In this document: positions 46,581 through 55,459 of the stretch, piece by piece
How positions within the stretch are numbered: position 1 is the stretch's first letter
How the letters are laid out: every line of letters begins with the position of its first letter
Origin: Pseudomonas sp. H1h
Lineage (GTDB): Bacteria; Pseudomonadota; Gammaproteobacteria; Pseudomonadales; Pseudomonadaceae
DNA: 64,000 bases
Direction of reading: 5' to 3'
NCBI RefSeq assembly: GCF_000633255.1
Contig: NZ_AYMJ01000003.1
Span: 62,001-126,000 of the forward strand
Program-made: the position numbers and the translations under genes
The notes under the pieces: model-generated
Database searches by the model: none
Seen by the model: only the letters and a program-made list of their open reading frames with translations
What the model was told of the DNA's origin: nothing

Positions 46581-47702
46581 TCAGTGGATTTCCTGCAGCT
46601 GCCCCAAACGGCTGCGCGTGCGAGCGAGGTCGATGGCGTTGCCGCCAAGGGCCTCGCGCAGCGGCAAGCGGCTGATCAGGGTCAGGTGTTTGTCCTGGTC
46701 GTAAAGCACGTCGATCAGGTTGATGAAGCGCTGTTGCGCGGCGATCGAGCATTCATCCAGTTCCGGCAGATCGTCGATGATCCACTGGTCGAAACGCCGG
46801 CACAGCTCCAGATAGTCCATCACTGCCGTCGGTTGCTCGCACAGATCGTCGAAGGTGAAAGCGACCCGGCGGCCATCGCACAGGCGCGTCTGAACGTGCC
46901 GGCTGCCGACCGCCAATGCAATGGCCGGGGCACCCTCGGGGGGCAGGTCCAGGGTCTGGCGCTGTGTCGGTGTGGCCGGCCATACATAGTGGCCCTGAGT
47001 GAACAGTTGGTGCGCGTGGTTGCTCGCGTGACTGCGGTAATCGAGCGGGCCGCCGACCTCCATGACTTGCATCCGTGCGTTGATCAGGTCGATCACCGGC
47101 TTGAAACGAGCGTGATAGAGCGGATTGGGCAGCAAGCCTTCCGGCGGATAGTTGGAGGTCACCAGCAACAGGGTGCCGCGCTGGAACAGGGCCTTGAACA
47201 GTCCGGTGATGAGCATCGCATCGCCGATGTCATGCACATGAAATTCGTCGAAACACAGCACCCGGCAATCGTCCAGCAACTCGTCGAGGGTAACGGCGAG
47301 GGCATCGTCATGTTCACGGTGGTTGAACATGCCCTTATGCAGTCGGGCAAAGAACGCATGGAAATGCACCCGTTGTTTCTGCGCAGTCGGCAGCGCCTGG
47401 AAGAAGCCGTCGAGCAGCCAGCTCTTGCCGCGTCCGACCGCGCCGTGCAGGTACAGGCTCACTGGCGTTTGCGCGCGGGCGCCGAACAACTGGCTGGCCT
47501 GTTGCGCCATGCAGTCGATCACCCGCTGTTGGCTGTGGCTGAGGGTGTAACCCTGGCCATGGGCCTTGTGGCGAAAGTAATCACGGATTGCCTGGCCACT
47601 GGCGTCATGCCCGCAATTGCCCGGCCGGCCATTGGCGAGCCAGCGGCGCAGCGCCGACCAGCGTTGGGTCAGTGGCGATCGTTTGGGCGCTCGAGAGGGC
47701 AC
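46581..47702 (-). CDS. zapE: Cell division protein ZapE (AFG1-like ATPase)
   Basis: A 373-residue P-loop ATPase of the AFG1/ZapE family, which associates with the Z ring in E. coli. Walker A is LHGAVGRGKSWLLD, Walker B is VLCFDEFHVHD, and sensor-like TSNYPPEGL follows. The C-terminal RFINLIDVLYDQDKHLTLISRLPL is a family signature. It has a shorter N-terminal region than some homologues. It could be a second zapE paralogue, since pseudomonads often carry another near petA or rpsI. It is a single gene. Confidence 0.88.
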   Translation of the reverse strand: MPSRAPKRSPLTQRWSALRRWLANGRPGNCGHDASGQAIRDYFRHKAHGQGYTLSHSQQRVIDCMAQQASQLFGARAQTPVSLYLHGAVGRGKSWLLDGFFQALPTAQKQRVHFHAFFARLHKGMFNHREHDDALAVTLDELLDDCRVLCFDEFHVHDIGDAMLITGLFKALFQRGTLLLVTSNYPPEGLLPNPLYHARFKPVIDLINARMQVMEVGGPLDYRSHASNHAHQLFTQGHYVWPATPTQRQTLDLPPEGAPAIALAVGSRHVQTRLCDGRRVAFTFDDLCEQPTAVMDYLELCRRFDQWIIDDLPELDECSIAAQQRFINLIDVLYDQDKHLTLISRLPLREALGGNAIDLARTRSRLGQLQEIH

Positions 47703-47988
47703 AGTGCGGTCACTCCGTGTTCATCAGACCGGCTCCCGGGAGCGCGGCGACGTAGTGTAACCAGAGGCTGCAGCAGCCTGCCATCGCGGCTCGTCGACAG
47801 TGGGCGATAACTGAACAGCATTGTGCGGTACGTACAGCAATTTTCAGCGATGTAATTCGCCTTGTTGCCAACCTTTCGAAACATATCCCGACAGTTCGAT
47901 GGATCCAATCGACTGGCGGATTCGTCGACCGTTGCTAACCTGAAACACAGTAACGTCATCCAGGTGTTCCCTCACAAGGAATGGGACA
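47703..47988. other. Divergent region zapE / pilus operon
   Basis: This non-coding stretch of about 286 bases must hold the zapE promoter and the promoter of the chaperone-usher operon. I see no clear operator, hairpin or riboswitch in it. Confidence 0.45.
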
Positions 47989-48510
47989 GTGATTGCACGT
48001 GTGGTGGTGGGCCTGCTCGGGTTGCTTGGCGGCTTGGTGTGCGCGGCGGATCTTCAGGTCGAAGTCCGTGTTGACGTGCAGCGTGGATGCCAACTGGTCG
48101 GCCAGCAACGTGAGGCGGGTATTGAACAACTGGGTGTGCTGGATTTCGGCAGCACTGCGCGTCTCGACGATCCGGCCGGGCCGTTGAGTGCGGCGCTGAC
48201 CAACCAACGGTTGCCACGCCTGGAGTGCAACCCCGACACGCTGTATCAGTTGCGTGTCGACGGTGGCTTGCATGGCGGCGTCGGTGAGGTTCGTTACATG
48301 GCGGGGGCGGCGGGGAGCAAGCCGATTCCGTATCGCCTGTATCAGGACGCGGCGCGCCGGGTGCCGCTGGTGGTAGACGTGCCGCTCAGCGACCGGGTGC
48401 CGGACACCGGCACCGTGGAACTGCCGCTGTACGCACGCATCGAGCGTCTGGCGCAGGTGCCGCAAGTCAGCCGCTATTCGGATCTGGTCAAGGTCACCGT
48501 GACCTGGTGA
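47989..48510 (+). CDS. Spore coat U (Csu-type) pilin subunit 1
   Basis: A 173-residue secreted pilin-like protein. The signal peptide ends GLVCA-ADLQ. The SCPU domain shows its two cysteines (RGCQLV and RLECNPDT), the GVLDFGS strand, the SKPIPYRLYQD block and the terminal beta strand SRYSDLVKVTVTW used for donor-strand assembly. It starts with GTG after AAGGAA. It is the first gene of a seven-gene archaic chaperone-usher operon and, with its unusual charge, the most diverged of the four pilins. Confidence 0.85.
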   Translation: MIARVVVGLLGLLGGLVCAADLQVEVRVDVQRGCQLVGQQREAGIEQLGVLDFGSTARLDDPAGPLSAALTNQRLPRLECNPDTLYQLRVDGGLHGGVGEVRYMAGAAGSKPIPYRLYQDAARRVPLVVDVPLSDRVPDTGTVELPLYARIERLAQVPQVSRYSDLVKVTVTW

Positions 48511-48615
48511 CGGCAGGATTTCAGGCATTCCGCTGGAGGCGGTTTGCGCAGGGAAGGGGCGTTCAATGATGAACGCAAGGTTCGCAAGCATCCTGAAGGA
48601 GTAGGGACGGGCGCA

Positions 48616-49149
48616 ATGACAGGCAAGCACTGGATGGTCATCGCCACAGGCACGTTGCTGTTGCTCGCTGAAGACGCACAGGCGGCGGTCAGTGGGCAGA
48701 TACATGCACGGCTGATCCTGATCGCCGGCTGCGAAGTCACCAACAGCGCCACGCCGGCAATCCCCGTGAGCAATCTGGGCACCCTCGATTTCGGTCAGCA
48801 GGGGCCGACCTGGACCGCGCCGATCAAGGCCAGTCTCGACGGTGACAGCAGCGGCAAGCTGAATGTCGCCTGCAATCCTTCGGTCACCGGATTCACCGTC
48901 TCCATCGACGGCGGCTCCCACGGTGACGGCACCACTCGCCGCCTGAGCAACGGGCGCCAGACCCTGCCTTATCAGCTGTTCCTGGACGCCTCGGGCAGCC
49001 AGCGTTACAGCATCGGCCAACAACACAATTTCGCTGTCACCAGCGGTGCACAGATACCGATTCCGGTATTTGGCTCGGTGGTGGCGAATACCCGCGCGGT
49101 ACCGGCAGGTGTCTATACCGACACGCTGACAGTGACGCTCGACTGGTAA
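48616..49149 (+). CDS. Spore coat U (Csu-type) pilin subunit 2
   Basis: A 177-residue SCPU-domain protein. The signal peptide (MTGKHWMVIATGTLLLLAEDAQA) precedes a mature start AVSGQIHARLILIAGCEV. The conserved cysteines are in AGCEV and VACNP. The LGTLDFGQQG strand, QTLPYQLFLDASGSQRY and the end AGVYTDTLTVTLDW are typical. The start is chosen at the Met that begins the signal peptide; a longer in-frame extension lacks one. Confidence 0.87.
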   Translation: MTGKHWMVIATGTLLLLAEDAQAAVSGQIHARLILIAGCEVTNSATPAIPVSNLGTLDFGQQGPTWTAPIKASLDGDSSGKLNVACNPSVTGFTVSIDGGSHGDGTTRRLSNGRQTLPYQLFLDASGSQRYSIGQQHNFAVTSGAQIPIPVFGSVVANTRAVPAGVYTDTLTVTLDW

Positions 49150-49169
49150 CCCCGTAGAGGACGGACACC

Positions 49170-49706
49170 ATGCGCAAGTTTGCATCAAGGATTGGTTTGT
49201 CGTTGCTTGGCCTGACGCTGGTTTCCAGTGTCAACGCCGCCACCACTGTCACCGGCCAGATCACTGCCAGTCTGACCCTGATCAGCAGCTGTCAGGTCAA
49301 TGGCGCCGGTGGTTCCACCGGGCTGAACTTCGGTGCCCTGAACTTCGGCACCGCCAACAGCCTGTTCACCACCGCCAGTGGTCAGGTATTGGGCGGTGGC
49401 GGCGGCGCGCTGTCGATTCTTTGCTCCAGCGGCACGACACCGGTGGTCAAAGTGCGCGCCGGCGCTCACGACGGACAATCGCCGGGTGGCGCTCGTGCGC
49501 TGTACGACGGTGTCGCCAACTACGTGCCGTACGACTTCTACACCGATGCCGGGCATTCGACGCTGCTGCCGATTGACGGGACGATCAACCTGGCAACCAG
49601 CACCGGTGTGGCGCAAACGGTGAACCTCTATGGTCAGGCAGTGGGCAAGGCCGGGTTGCCGGCGGGGACGTACACCGACACCGTCGCTGTTGAACTGACA
49701 TTCTGA
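49170..49706 (+). CDS. Spore coat U (Csu-type) pilin subunit 3
   Basis: A 178-residue SCPU pilin. The signal peptide ends SSVNA, and the mature protein starts ATTVTGQITASLTLISSCQV. The second conserved cysteine is in SILCSS. It has the NYVPYDFYTDAGHSTLLP block and ends AGTYTDTVAVELTF. Its Gly/Ala-rich composition resembles major pilins of this class. GAGGACGG precedes the ATG, and the next pilin gene begins four bases after its stop. Confidence 0.9.
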   Translation: MRKFASRIGLSLLGLTLVSSVNAATTVTGQITASLTLISSCQVNGAGGSTGLNFGALNFGTANSLFTTASGQVLGGGGGALSILCSSGTTPVVKVRAGAHDGQSPGGARALYDGVANYVPYDFYTDAGHSTLLPIDGTINLATSTGVAQTVNLYGQAVGKAGLPAGTYTDTVAVELTF

Positions 49707-49710
49707 TGCC

Positions 49711-50211
49711 ATGCGCCGCCATGGCTGCGTCGCGCTGTTCCTGCTCTGTGCGGGCAGTGTGCCAATTCCCGTCGGAGCGGCGACCAGTCAGAGCTTTCAG
49801 GTCAGCGCCACCATCACTCCGGGGTGCCTGGTGGTCGGCGGGGTATCGAACTATGGCGGGCTGAATTTTGGCTCGAATTCGGCGCTTTCCACCGGCACCG
49901 TGAAAGTGGCGCTGACCGGTGGCGTGCAACTGCAATGCACACCGGGAGTGACGCTGAACATGAGCGTCGATGGTGGTCAGTACAACAGCAGTGGCCGTCA
50001 CATGCAGCTCAACAGCGGCAGTGCGCGGGTGGCATACGCGCTGTTTCGCGATGCGGCTTACAGCCAAAGCCTGGGCATTGGCCAGAGTGTGGCCGTGGCC
50101 TACAGCGATGCGAACAACATCAGCCTGCCGATTTACGGTCAGGTGCAATTGCCGGGCAATCAGCCTGGGGGGGCGTACAGCGACGTGTTGCAGGTGCAAC
50201 TGTCGTGGTGA
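49711..50211 (+). CDS. Spore coat U (Csu-type) pilin subunit 4
   Basis: A 166-residue SCPU pilin. The signal peptide ends PVGA and the mature start is ATSQSFQVSATITPGCLV. The second cysteine is in LQCTPG. YGGLNFGSNS, ARVAYALFRDAAYSQ and the final strand GAYSDVLQVQLSW match the family. It follows subunit 3 by four bases and precedes the chaperone gene, so translation is probably coupled. Confidence 0.89.
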   Translation: MRRHGCVALFLLCAGSVPIPVGAATSQSFQVSATITPGCLVVGGVSNYGGLNFGSNSALSTGTVKVALTGGVQLQCTPGVTLNMSVDGGQYNSSGRHMQLNSGSARVAYALFRDAAYSQSLGIGQSVAVAYSDANNISLPIYGQVQLPGNQPGGAYSDVLQVQLSW

Positions 50212-50244
50212 GGCGAATTTGAATGGCCGACAAGGAGCAGGTTC

Positions 50245-51033
50245 ATGGGGGCAGTTACGTCACGGCATGGGTGTGTGCAGTACGCGATGTTGGCGTTGGT
50301 CATGCTCGGAACCGGCAGTGCGCAGGCCGCCAGTTCGGTGCTGATCTGGCCGATCGATCCGGTGCTGGAAGCCGATCAACAGGCCAGTGCGCTGTGGCTG
50401 GAGAACCGCGGTACGGAAACCGCCAACCTGCAGATCCGCGTATTCGGCTGGAGCCAGAGTGGCTTTGAAGAGCAATACCAGAACCAGCGCGACGTGATCG
50501 GCAGTCCGCCGGTGGCGAAGATCGAGCCGGGCCAAAAGCAACTGGTGCGCCTGACCCGAACCAAGGACGTGCCGCCGGGGCAGGAACTGGCCTACCGGAT
50601 CATCATCGACGAAATCCCTTCCGCTCAGCCGCCTGCTGCCGAGGGCGGCAAGACTGCGGCCGCGATCCGCTTCCAGATGCGTTATTCGGTGCCGTTGTTT
50701 GCCTACGGCGCGGGGCTGTGGAGCAAGGAAGACACCACCCGTCCACGTGATCCCAAGGGGATCGGTCTGCCACAGTTGAGCTGGCGCACGGTGGCGATCG
50801 ACGGTCGGCCTTATGTCGAAGTGCGTAACCAGGGCGCGGTGCATGCGCGGCTGACCGACGTGGTGCTCAAACAGGGTGGACAGAGCAAGCCAGTGGCCGA
50901 GGGGCTGTTGGGTTACGTGCTGCCGGGCGCGGCGATGCGCTGGCCGGCACCCGGGCCGCTGGCCGGCGAGTCGGCACTGCAGGTGCGGGTCAATGGCGGA
51001 GCGCAGGTGCAGAGTATTGCGCCAGCGAAGTAA
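50245..51033 (+). CDS. Fimbrial periplasmic chaperone (archaic chaperone-usher type)
   Basis: A 262-residue PapD-like chaperone that binds pilins after secretion and delivers them to the usher. The signal peptide ends GSAQA. The first Ig domain has SALWLENRGTETANLQIRVF and the proline/arginine-bearing QLVRLTRTKDVPPGQELAYRIIIDEIP edge, and the second domain starts QMRYSVPLFAYG. Family length is about 240-260. It has AAGGAG before the ATG. Confidence 0.92.
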   Translation: MGAVTSRHGCVQYAMLALVMLGTGSAQAASSVLIWPIDPVLEADQQASALWLENRGTETANLQIRVFGWSQSGFEEQYQNQRDVIGSPPVAKIEPGQKQLVRLTRTKDVPPGQELAYRIIIDEIPSAQPPAAEGGKTAAAIRFQMRYSVPLFAYGAGLWSKEDTTRPRDPKGIGLPQLSWRTVAIDGRPYVEVRNQGAVHARLTDVVLKQGGQSKPVAEGLLGYVLPGAAMRWPAPGPLAGESALQVRVNGGAQVQSIAPAK

Positions 51034-51065
51034 TGGCCGGGCCGAGCAGTGCTCGTTAAGTGATT

Positions 51066-51185
51066 CTGTGGCGAGGAGCCTTGCCCCCGTCCAACGGCGC
51101 TGCAGTTGTGATACGCGCCACTCAGTGGCGTGGGTAAAAGCAAGGGCGCTTCGCTGCCCAACGGGAGCAAGCACCCTCGCCACAA
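51066..51185. repeat. Inverted repeat pair (second REP-like family) inside the pilus operon
   Basis: The arms read CTGTGGCGAGGAGCCTTGCC and GGGAGCAAGCACCCTCGCCAC, about 75 bases apart, in the gap between the chaperone and usher genes. Confidence 0.65.
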
Positions 51186-51257
51186 TGAGGTGATCAGTCT
51201 CTTGTAGAGGGCAGTGGTATCAGGAGGATTCAGTCCATTGACGGACGTAAAGCGTGT

Positions 51258-53615
51258 ATGAGCCCGGGATGGGCTCGCCGTATTCAGCGTCCGTTGTGGC
51301 TCATGACCGGCGCGTGGTGCCTGATGTTCGTTCAACCATCCGGGGCCGGGGAACTGCCGCCGCCTCCCAGCGGCATGGAGGCCGTGAGTGATGCACAGTT
51401 GTTTCTGGAATTGGTGGTCAATCAGATGAACACCGGGCGGGTGGTGGCGGTGCAGCAGCGTGACGGGCATCTGTTCCTGCCGGCTACCGCGTTGCGTGAA
51501 ACCGGGATGACGCTGCCAGACAGCAGCGGTGAAGACGTCGACCTCGACGGTCTGCCGGGGCTGCACAGCGAATACGACAGCGTCGGCCAGCGCCTGCTGC
51601 TGGAGGTGCCGCCGCAGTGGCTGCCGGACCAGTTCATCGGCAACCGTCAGAACTATCCGCGCACCCCGGCCCTGAGCAGCTTCGGCGCACTGTTCAACTA
51701 TGACTTGTACCTCAACGACACCGACGATGCCGGCACCTATCTGGCGGCATGGAACGAGGTGCGACTGTTCGACAGTTGGGGCACGCTGTCCAACACCGGG
51801 CAGTACCGGCGCACCTTGTCGGGTGACTCGGTCAGCACGCTCGACAACGGCTATCTGCGCTACGACACCACCTGGCGCTACTCCGATGACGAACGAATGC
51901 TCACTTACGAGGGCGGCGACGTGATCAGCGGCGCCTTGCCCTGGAGCAACTCGGTGCGTCTGGGCGGCGTGCAGTTCTCGCGGGACTTCGCCGTGCGCCC
52001 GGATCTGGTGACCTATCCACTGCCGCAGTTTGCCGGTGAAGCGGCGGTGCCGTCGTCGGTGGATCTGTTCATCAACGGCTACAAGTCCAGCAGCGCCGAC
52101 CTGCAACCGGGGCCGTACACCTTGACCAACATTCCGTTCATCAACGGTGCGGGGGAGGCGGTGGTGGTGACCACCGATGCGCTGGGGCGGCAGGTGTCGA
52201 CCACGGTCCCGTTCTATGTCACGAGCAGTTTGCTGCAAAAAGGCCTGAGCGATTTTTCCGTGGCAGCCGGTACGTTGCGCCGCGATTACGGTTTGAAGGA
52301 CTTCAGCTACGGCACCGGCGTCACCTCCGGCAGCCTGCGTTATGGCGTCAGTGACAGTTTCACCCTGGAAAGCCATGCCGAAGCAGCAGACTCGCTGACC
52401 CTCGGCGGGATTGGCGGCAACCTGCGCCTGGGCAACTTCGGCGTGCTCAACAGCGCCATCAGTCAGAGCCGTTTCGAAGGTGACGGTGGCGATCAGTTGA
52501 GCCTCGGTTATCAGTACAGCAGCCAGCGCTACAGCTTTTCCTATCAACGCCTGCAACGCCGCGACCAGTATGCCGACCTGAGCGTGATCGATACCCCTTA
52601 CGTCAGCCTCAGCCGTCGTAGCGAACAGGCGACCCTGAGCGTCAACCTCGACCGCTGGGGCAGCCTCGGTGCCGGCTATTTCGACGTGCGCGCGGCGGAC
52701 GATTCGCGCACGCGACTGCTCAACCTGAGCTGGAGCAAGCCGTTGTGGCGCAACAGCAGTTTCTACCTGTCGGCCAACCGCGAGATTGGTGACAGCAACT
52801 GGGCGGTGCAGGCGCAACTGGTGATCCCGTTCGATCTGCGCGGCAGCCTGGCGATCAGCAGCGAACGCAGCAAGACCGGGCAAAGTCAGCAGCGGGTCAA
52901 TTACAGCCGTTCGGTGCCGACCGAGGGCGGGGTCGGCTTCAATCTGGGGTACGCCAAGGGTGATGGCGCGGATTATCGACAGGCCGACGTGACCTGGCGC
53001 CTGCAATCGGTGCAATTGCAGGCCGGGGTCTACGGCACCTCAGACGCCGAAACCCGTTGGGCCGATGCCAGTGGTTCGCTGGTGTGGATGGATCGGGAGG
53101 TGTTCGCCGCCAATCGTATCGACGACGCATTTGTGGTGGTCAGCACTGAGGGCTTTGCCGACATTCCGGTACGCTACGAAAACCAGCAGGTCGGTCAGAC
53201 CGACAAGAATGGCCATTTACTGGTGCCGTGGAGCAGCGCTTACTACCGCGGCAAATACGAAATCGATCCACTGAATCTGCCGGCCAATGTGCGCAGTCCC
53301 AATGTCGAGCAGCGTATTGCCGTGCGTCGGGGCAGTGGCTATTTGCTGGAGTTTCCACTGACCCGAGTGATCGCCGCGAGCCTCGTGCTGGTGGACGCGC
53401 AGCAACGAGAACTGCCGCTTGGCGCGGGCGTGCTGCATGAGCAGAGCGGCACGCGCACGGTAGTCGGCTGGGATGGCCTGGTCTATCTGGAAAACCTGCA
53501 GGAGCAGAACTCGTTGCAGGTGACACTGGCGGACGGCAAGACCTGCAAGGCGCAGTTCAGCGTGGACATGCAGCAGAGCCAGGTGCCGCTGATCGGCCCA
53601 TTGGTGTGCCAGTGA
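51258..53615 (+). CDS. Outer-membrane usher of the Csu-type pilus
   Basis: A 785-residue usher forming the outer-membrane pore through which pilins are assembled. The signal peptide is about 31 residues. The N-terminal chaperone-binding domain (LELVVNQMNTGRVVAVQQRDG) precedes the barrel, which includes the plug motif GPYTLTNIPFINGAGEAVVVTTDALGR and the SRSVPTEGGVGFNLGY strand region. Two C-terminal domains follow. Length is typical of archaic ushers. The adhesin gene overlaps its stop. Confidence 0.93.
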   Translation: MSPGWARRIQRPLWLMTGAWCLMFVQPSGAGELPPPPSGMEAVSDAQLFLELVVNQMNTGRVVAVQQRDGHLFLPATALRETGMTLPDSSGEDVDLDGLPGLHSEYDSVGQRLLLEVPPQWLPDQFIGNRQNYPRTPALSSFGALFNYDLYLNDTDDAGTYLAAWNEVRLFDSWGTLSNTGQYRRTLSGDSVSTLDNGYLRYDTTWRYSDDERMLTYEGGDVISGALPWSNSVRLGGVQFSRDFAVRPDLVTYPLPQFAGEAAVPSSVDLFINGYKSSSADLQPGPYTLTNIPFINGAGEAVVVTTDALGRQVSTTVPFYVTSSLLQKGLSDFSVAAGTLRRDYGLKDFSYGTGVTSGSLRYGVSDSFTLESHAEAADSLTLGGIGGNLRLGNFGVLNSAISQSRFEGDGGDQLSLGYQYSSQRYSFSYQRLQRRDQYADLSVIDTPYVSLSRRSEQATLSVNLDRWGSLGAGYFDVRAADDSRTRLLNLSWSKPLWRNSSFYLSANREIGDSNWAVQAQLVIPFDLRGSLAISSERSKTGQSQQRVNYSRSVPTEGGVGFNLGYAKGDGADYRQADVTWRLQSVQLQAGVYGTSDAETRWADASGSLVWMDREVFAANRIDDAFVVVSTEGFADIPVRYENQQVGQTDKNGHLLVPWSSAYYRGKYEIDPLNLPANVRSPNVEQRIAVRRGSGYLLEFPLTRVIAASLVLVDAQQRELPLGAGVLHEQSGTRTVVGWDGLVYLENLQEQNSLQVTLADGKTCKAQFSVDMQQSQVPLIGPLVCQ

Positions 53616-54583
53616 TCGCTGCCCGGATCTGTCTGTGCCTGGTGTTGCTGCTGCCGGGGGCAGCGCAGGCCCTGTGTTCGGTGACCAGCACCACGCCGGC
53701 GGCGTTCGGCTCGATCAGTTCGATTGCCGTGCGCACCACGACCCAGCCCAGTTCCACGCTCAATGCCGGGTTGAGTTGCACCGGCTCGCTGCTGTCACTG
53801 CTGACCAGCAACGACCATTTCTACGCCACCATCACTTCCACCCAGAGCGGTCTGCTCGGACCCACGGGCGATGTCATCGGCTACACGATCTACGCCAACA
53901 ACAGCACCAGCTACCCGGTGACCCGTGGCACCGCCTACGATTTTGCCCGCAACGGCATCATCGACGCCTTGGGGCTGCTCAACGGCACCACGCCGAAAAC
54001 CGTGCCGCTGTACCTGGGCACGACTATTGGCAGCAACGTCGCCGCCGGGGTCTATACGGAAACCCTGAGTATTTTCTGGAACTGGAATTACTGCTCGGGC
54101 ATTGGTATCGGTGCCATCTGTCTCGGGCGTGATATCGCCAACGGCACTGCTACGTTGACGGTGAACCTGACCGTGTCCAACGATTGCACGATTAGCGCGC
54201 CGAACATCGCCTTCGGCAGCGCGCCGGTGATCAGCGCTTTCACCCCGGTGACCGGGCAGACGATCAATCTGGCCTGCACCAAGGGCAGCGCCTACACCGT
54301 CGGTTTGAGCGACGGGCAAAACCCGGTCAGCGTTGGCGGCCGACGGCGGATGATTTCCGGGAGCAATTATCTGGCCTACGACATCTTCAAAAGTGCCGGC
54401 ACCACCCGTTGGGGCAGTGTTGGCAGTGCACGTCGCAACAGCACCGACGCCGAGGTCAATCCGGGGAACGGTCTGGGCACCGGGAGCCAGATCTTCAATT
54501 ACAACGCGAAAATCTACACCGACCAGACCACGCCACCGGCTGGAACGTATCTGGACAATGTGGTGCTCGATGTGGGGTTCTGA
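53612..54583 (+). CDS. Two-domain SCPU tip subunit (CsuE-like adhesin)
   Basis: A 323-residue secreted protein with two SCPU domains. The signal peptide ends AAQA. The first domain starts LCSVTSTTPAAFGSISS with second Cys in LSCTGS. The second starts NDCTISAPNIAFGSAPV with second Cys in LACTKGS and ends AGTYLDNVVLDVGF. The double domain and last position match the CsuE tip adhesin. The GTG start overlaps the usher stop (GTGA); a GTG two codons earlier is an alternative. Confidence 0.88.
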   Translation: MIAARICLCLVLLLPGAAQALCSVTSTTPAAFGSISSIAVRTTTQPSSTLNAGLSCTGSLLSLLTSNDHFYATITSTQSGLLGPTGDVIGYTIYANNSTSYPVTRGTAYDFARNGIIDALGLLNGTTPKTVPLYLGTTIGSNVAAGVYTETLSIFWNWNYCSGIGIGAICLGRDIANGTATLTVNLTVSNDCTISAPNIAFGSAPVISAFTPVTGQTINLACTKGSAYTVGLSDGQNPVSVGGRRRMISGSNYLAYDIFKSAGTTRWGSVGSARRNSTDAEVNPGNGLGTGSQIFNYNAKIYTDQTTPPAGTYLDNVVLDVGF

Positions 54584-54595
54584 ATTCACACAATC

Positions 54596-54685
54596 CCTGT
54601 TGGAGTGAGCCTGCTTGCGATAGCTTTCTGTCAGTGACATCTGATCTGACGGGTACACCGCTATCGCGAGCAGGCTCACTCCTGG
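54596..54685. repeat. REP doublet
   Basis: Diverged inverted arms (TTGGAGTGAGCCTGCTTGCG and CGCGAGCAGGCTCACTCC) between the pilus operon and the anti-sigma gene. Confidence 0.78.
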
Positions 54686-54703
54686 AGGGGATTTGAGGCG
54701 CTT

Positions 54704-55459
54704 TCAGAATTGCATTGATTGCTTGAGTTGTTTTGCCGCTGGCGAATCTGTCGGGCTGACCATCGCATAGTTGTACCCGCCGCCGGACCAGTAATCGGCC
54801 TGCAGATCACCATCGCTGCGGCTGCCGCGCGGCAGGAAGGTGTTCTTCGGCCCCGGTGGGCGTACGTAGAAACTGACCTTGTGGCCGCTGCGATCCTCGT
54901 ACATCACCATCGCCGCCGGGCCTTCGTCGGTGCTGAGCAGACGGCCGCTGACCGGTTCGAATCCAGCGGATTTCAGGTCCGGCAGGCGACTGGCCCGAGT
55001 GAAATAACGGTCGAGCCAGCGCTGCATGTCGCCGTCGGAGTCGACCTTGTAGTCCGCCGGCAAAATCCCTTGCTGAGCAATCAATCGATAGGCCTGCAGG
55101 GCGTCGGTCATCGGTAGCAGGGAGGAGCGCGCCAAGGTCATCTCCCGCGCCTGCCAGCCACTGAAGCCGCCGATGCCCACTGCAATCAGCAACACCGCCG
55201 CGCTGGCCAGGTGACGCCGCGCCTGTCGCTTGAGGCGCTGGCGAATCAACGCCGGATCCAGATCTGGATTGGCTGGTTGCTGCAATGCGCCGCCCAGCGC
55301 CGCACGCAATTGTTGGGCATCCTGCTGCCAGGCATGAACCTGCGCGGCTGCGTCCGGGTGATTGGCCAGCCAGGCGTCGAGTACGCGCCGATCGGCTTCG
55401 CTGAGTTGGTGGTCGACGTAAGCGTGCAGGTCGCGCTCGCTGGGGGGCATGCTGATCAT
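54704..55459 (-). CDS. Anti-sigma factor of the ECF sigma factor
   Basis: A 251-residue membrane protein. The N-terminal cytosolic part begins SERDLHAYVDHQLSEADRR, the typical anti-sigma domain, with no zinc HxxxCxxC pair seen. One transmembrane helix lies near residues 85-105 (ASAAVLLIAVGIGGFSGW), then a periplasmic domain of about 140 residues. Its ATG overlaps the stop of the sigma gene (ATGA), so the two are translationally coupled. It should hold the sigma factor inactive until an envelope signal, probably oxidative, is sensed. Confidence 0.88.
   Translation of the reverse strand: MISMPPSERDLHAYVDHQLSEADRRVLDAWLANHPDAAAQVHAWQQDAQQLRAALGGALQQPANPDLDPALIRQRLKRQARRHLASAAVLLIAVGIGGFSGWQAREMTLARSSLLPMTDALQAYRLIAQQGILPADYKVDSDGDMQRWLDRYFTRASRLPDLKSAGFEPVSGRLLSTDEGPAAMVMYEDRSGHKVSFYVRPPGPKNTFLPRGSRSDGDLQADYWSGGGYNYAMVSPTDSPAAKQLKQSMQF

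Noticed and set aside
50913..53015. Minus-strand open frame of 700 codons opposite the usher gene
   Set aside because: Antisense shadow of the usher; composition is unlike real proteins and no motif is present.
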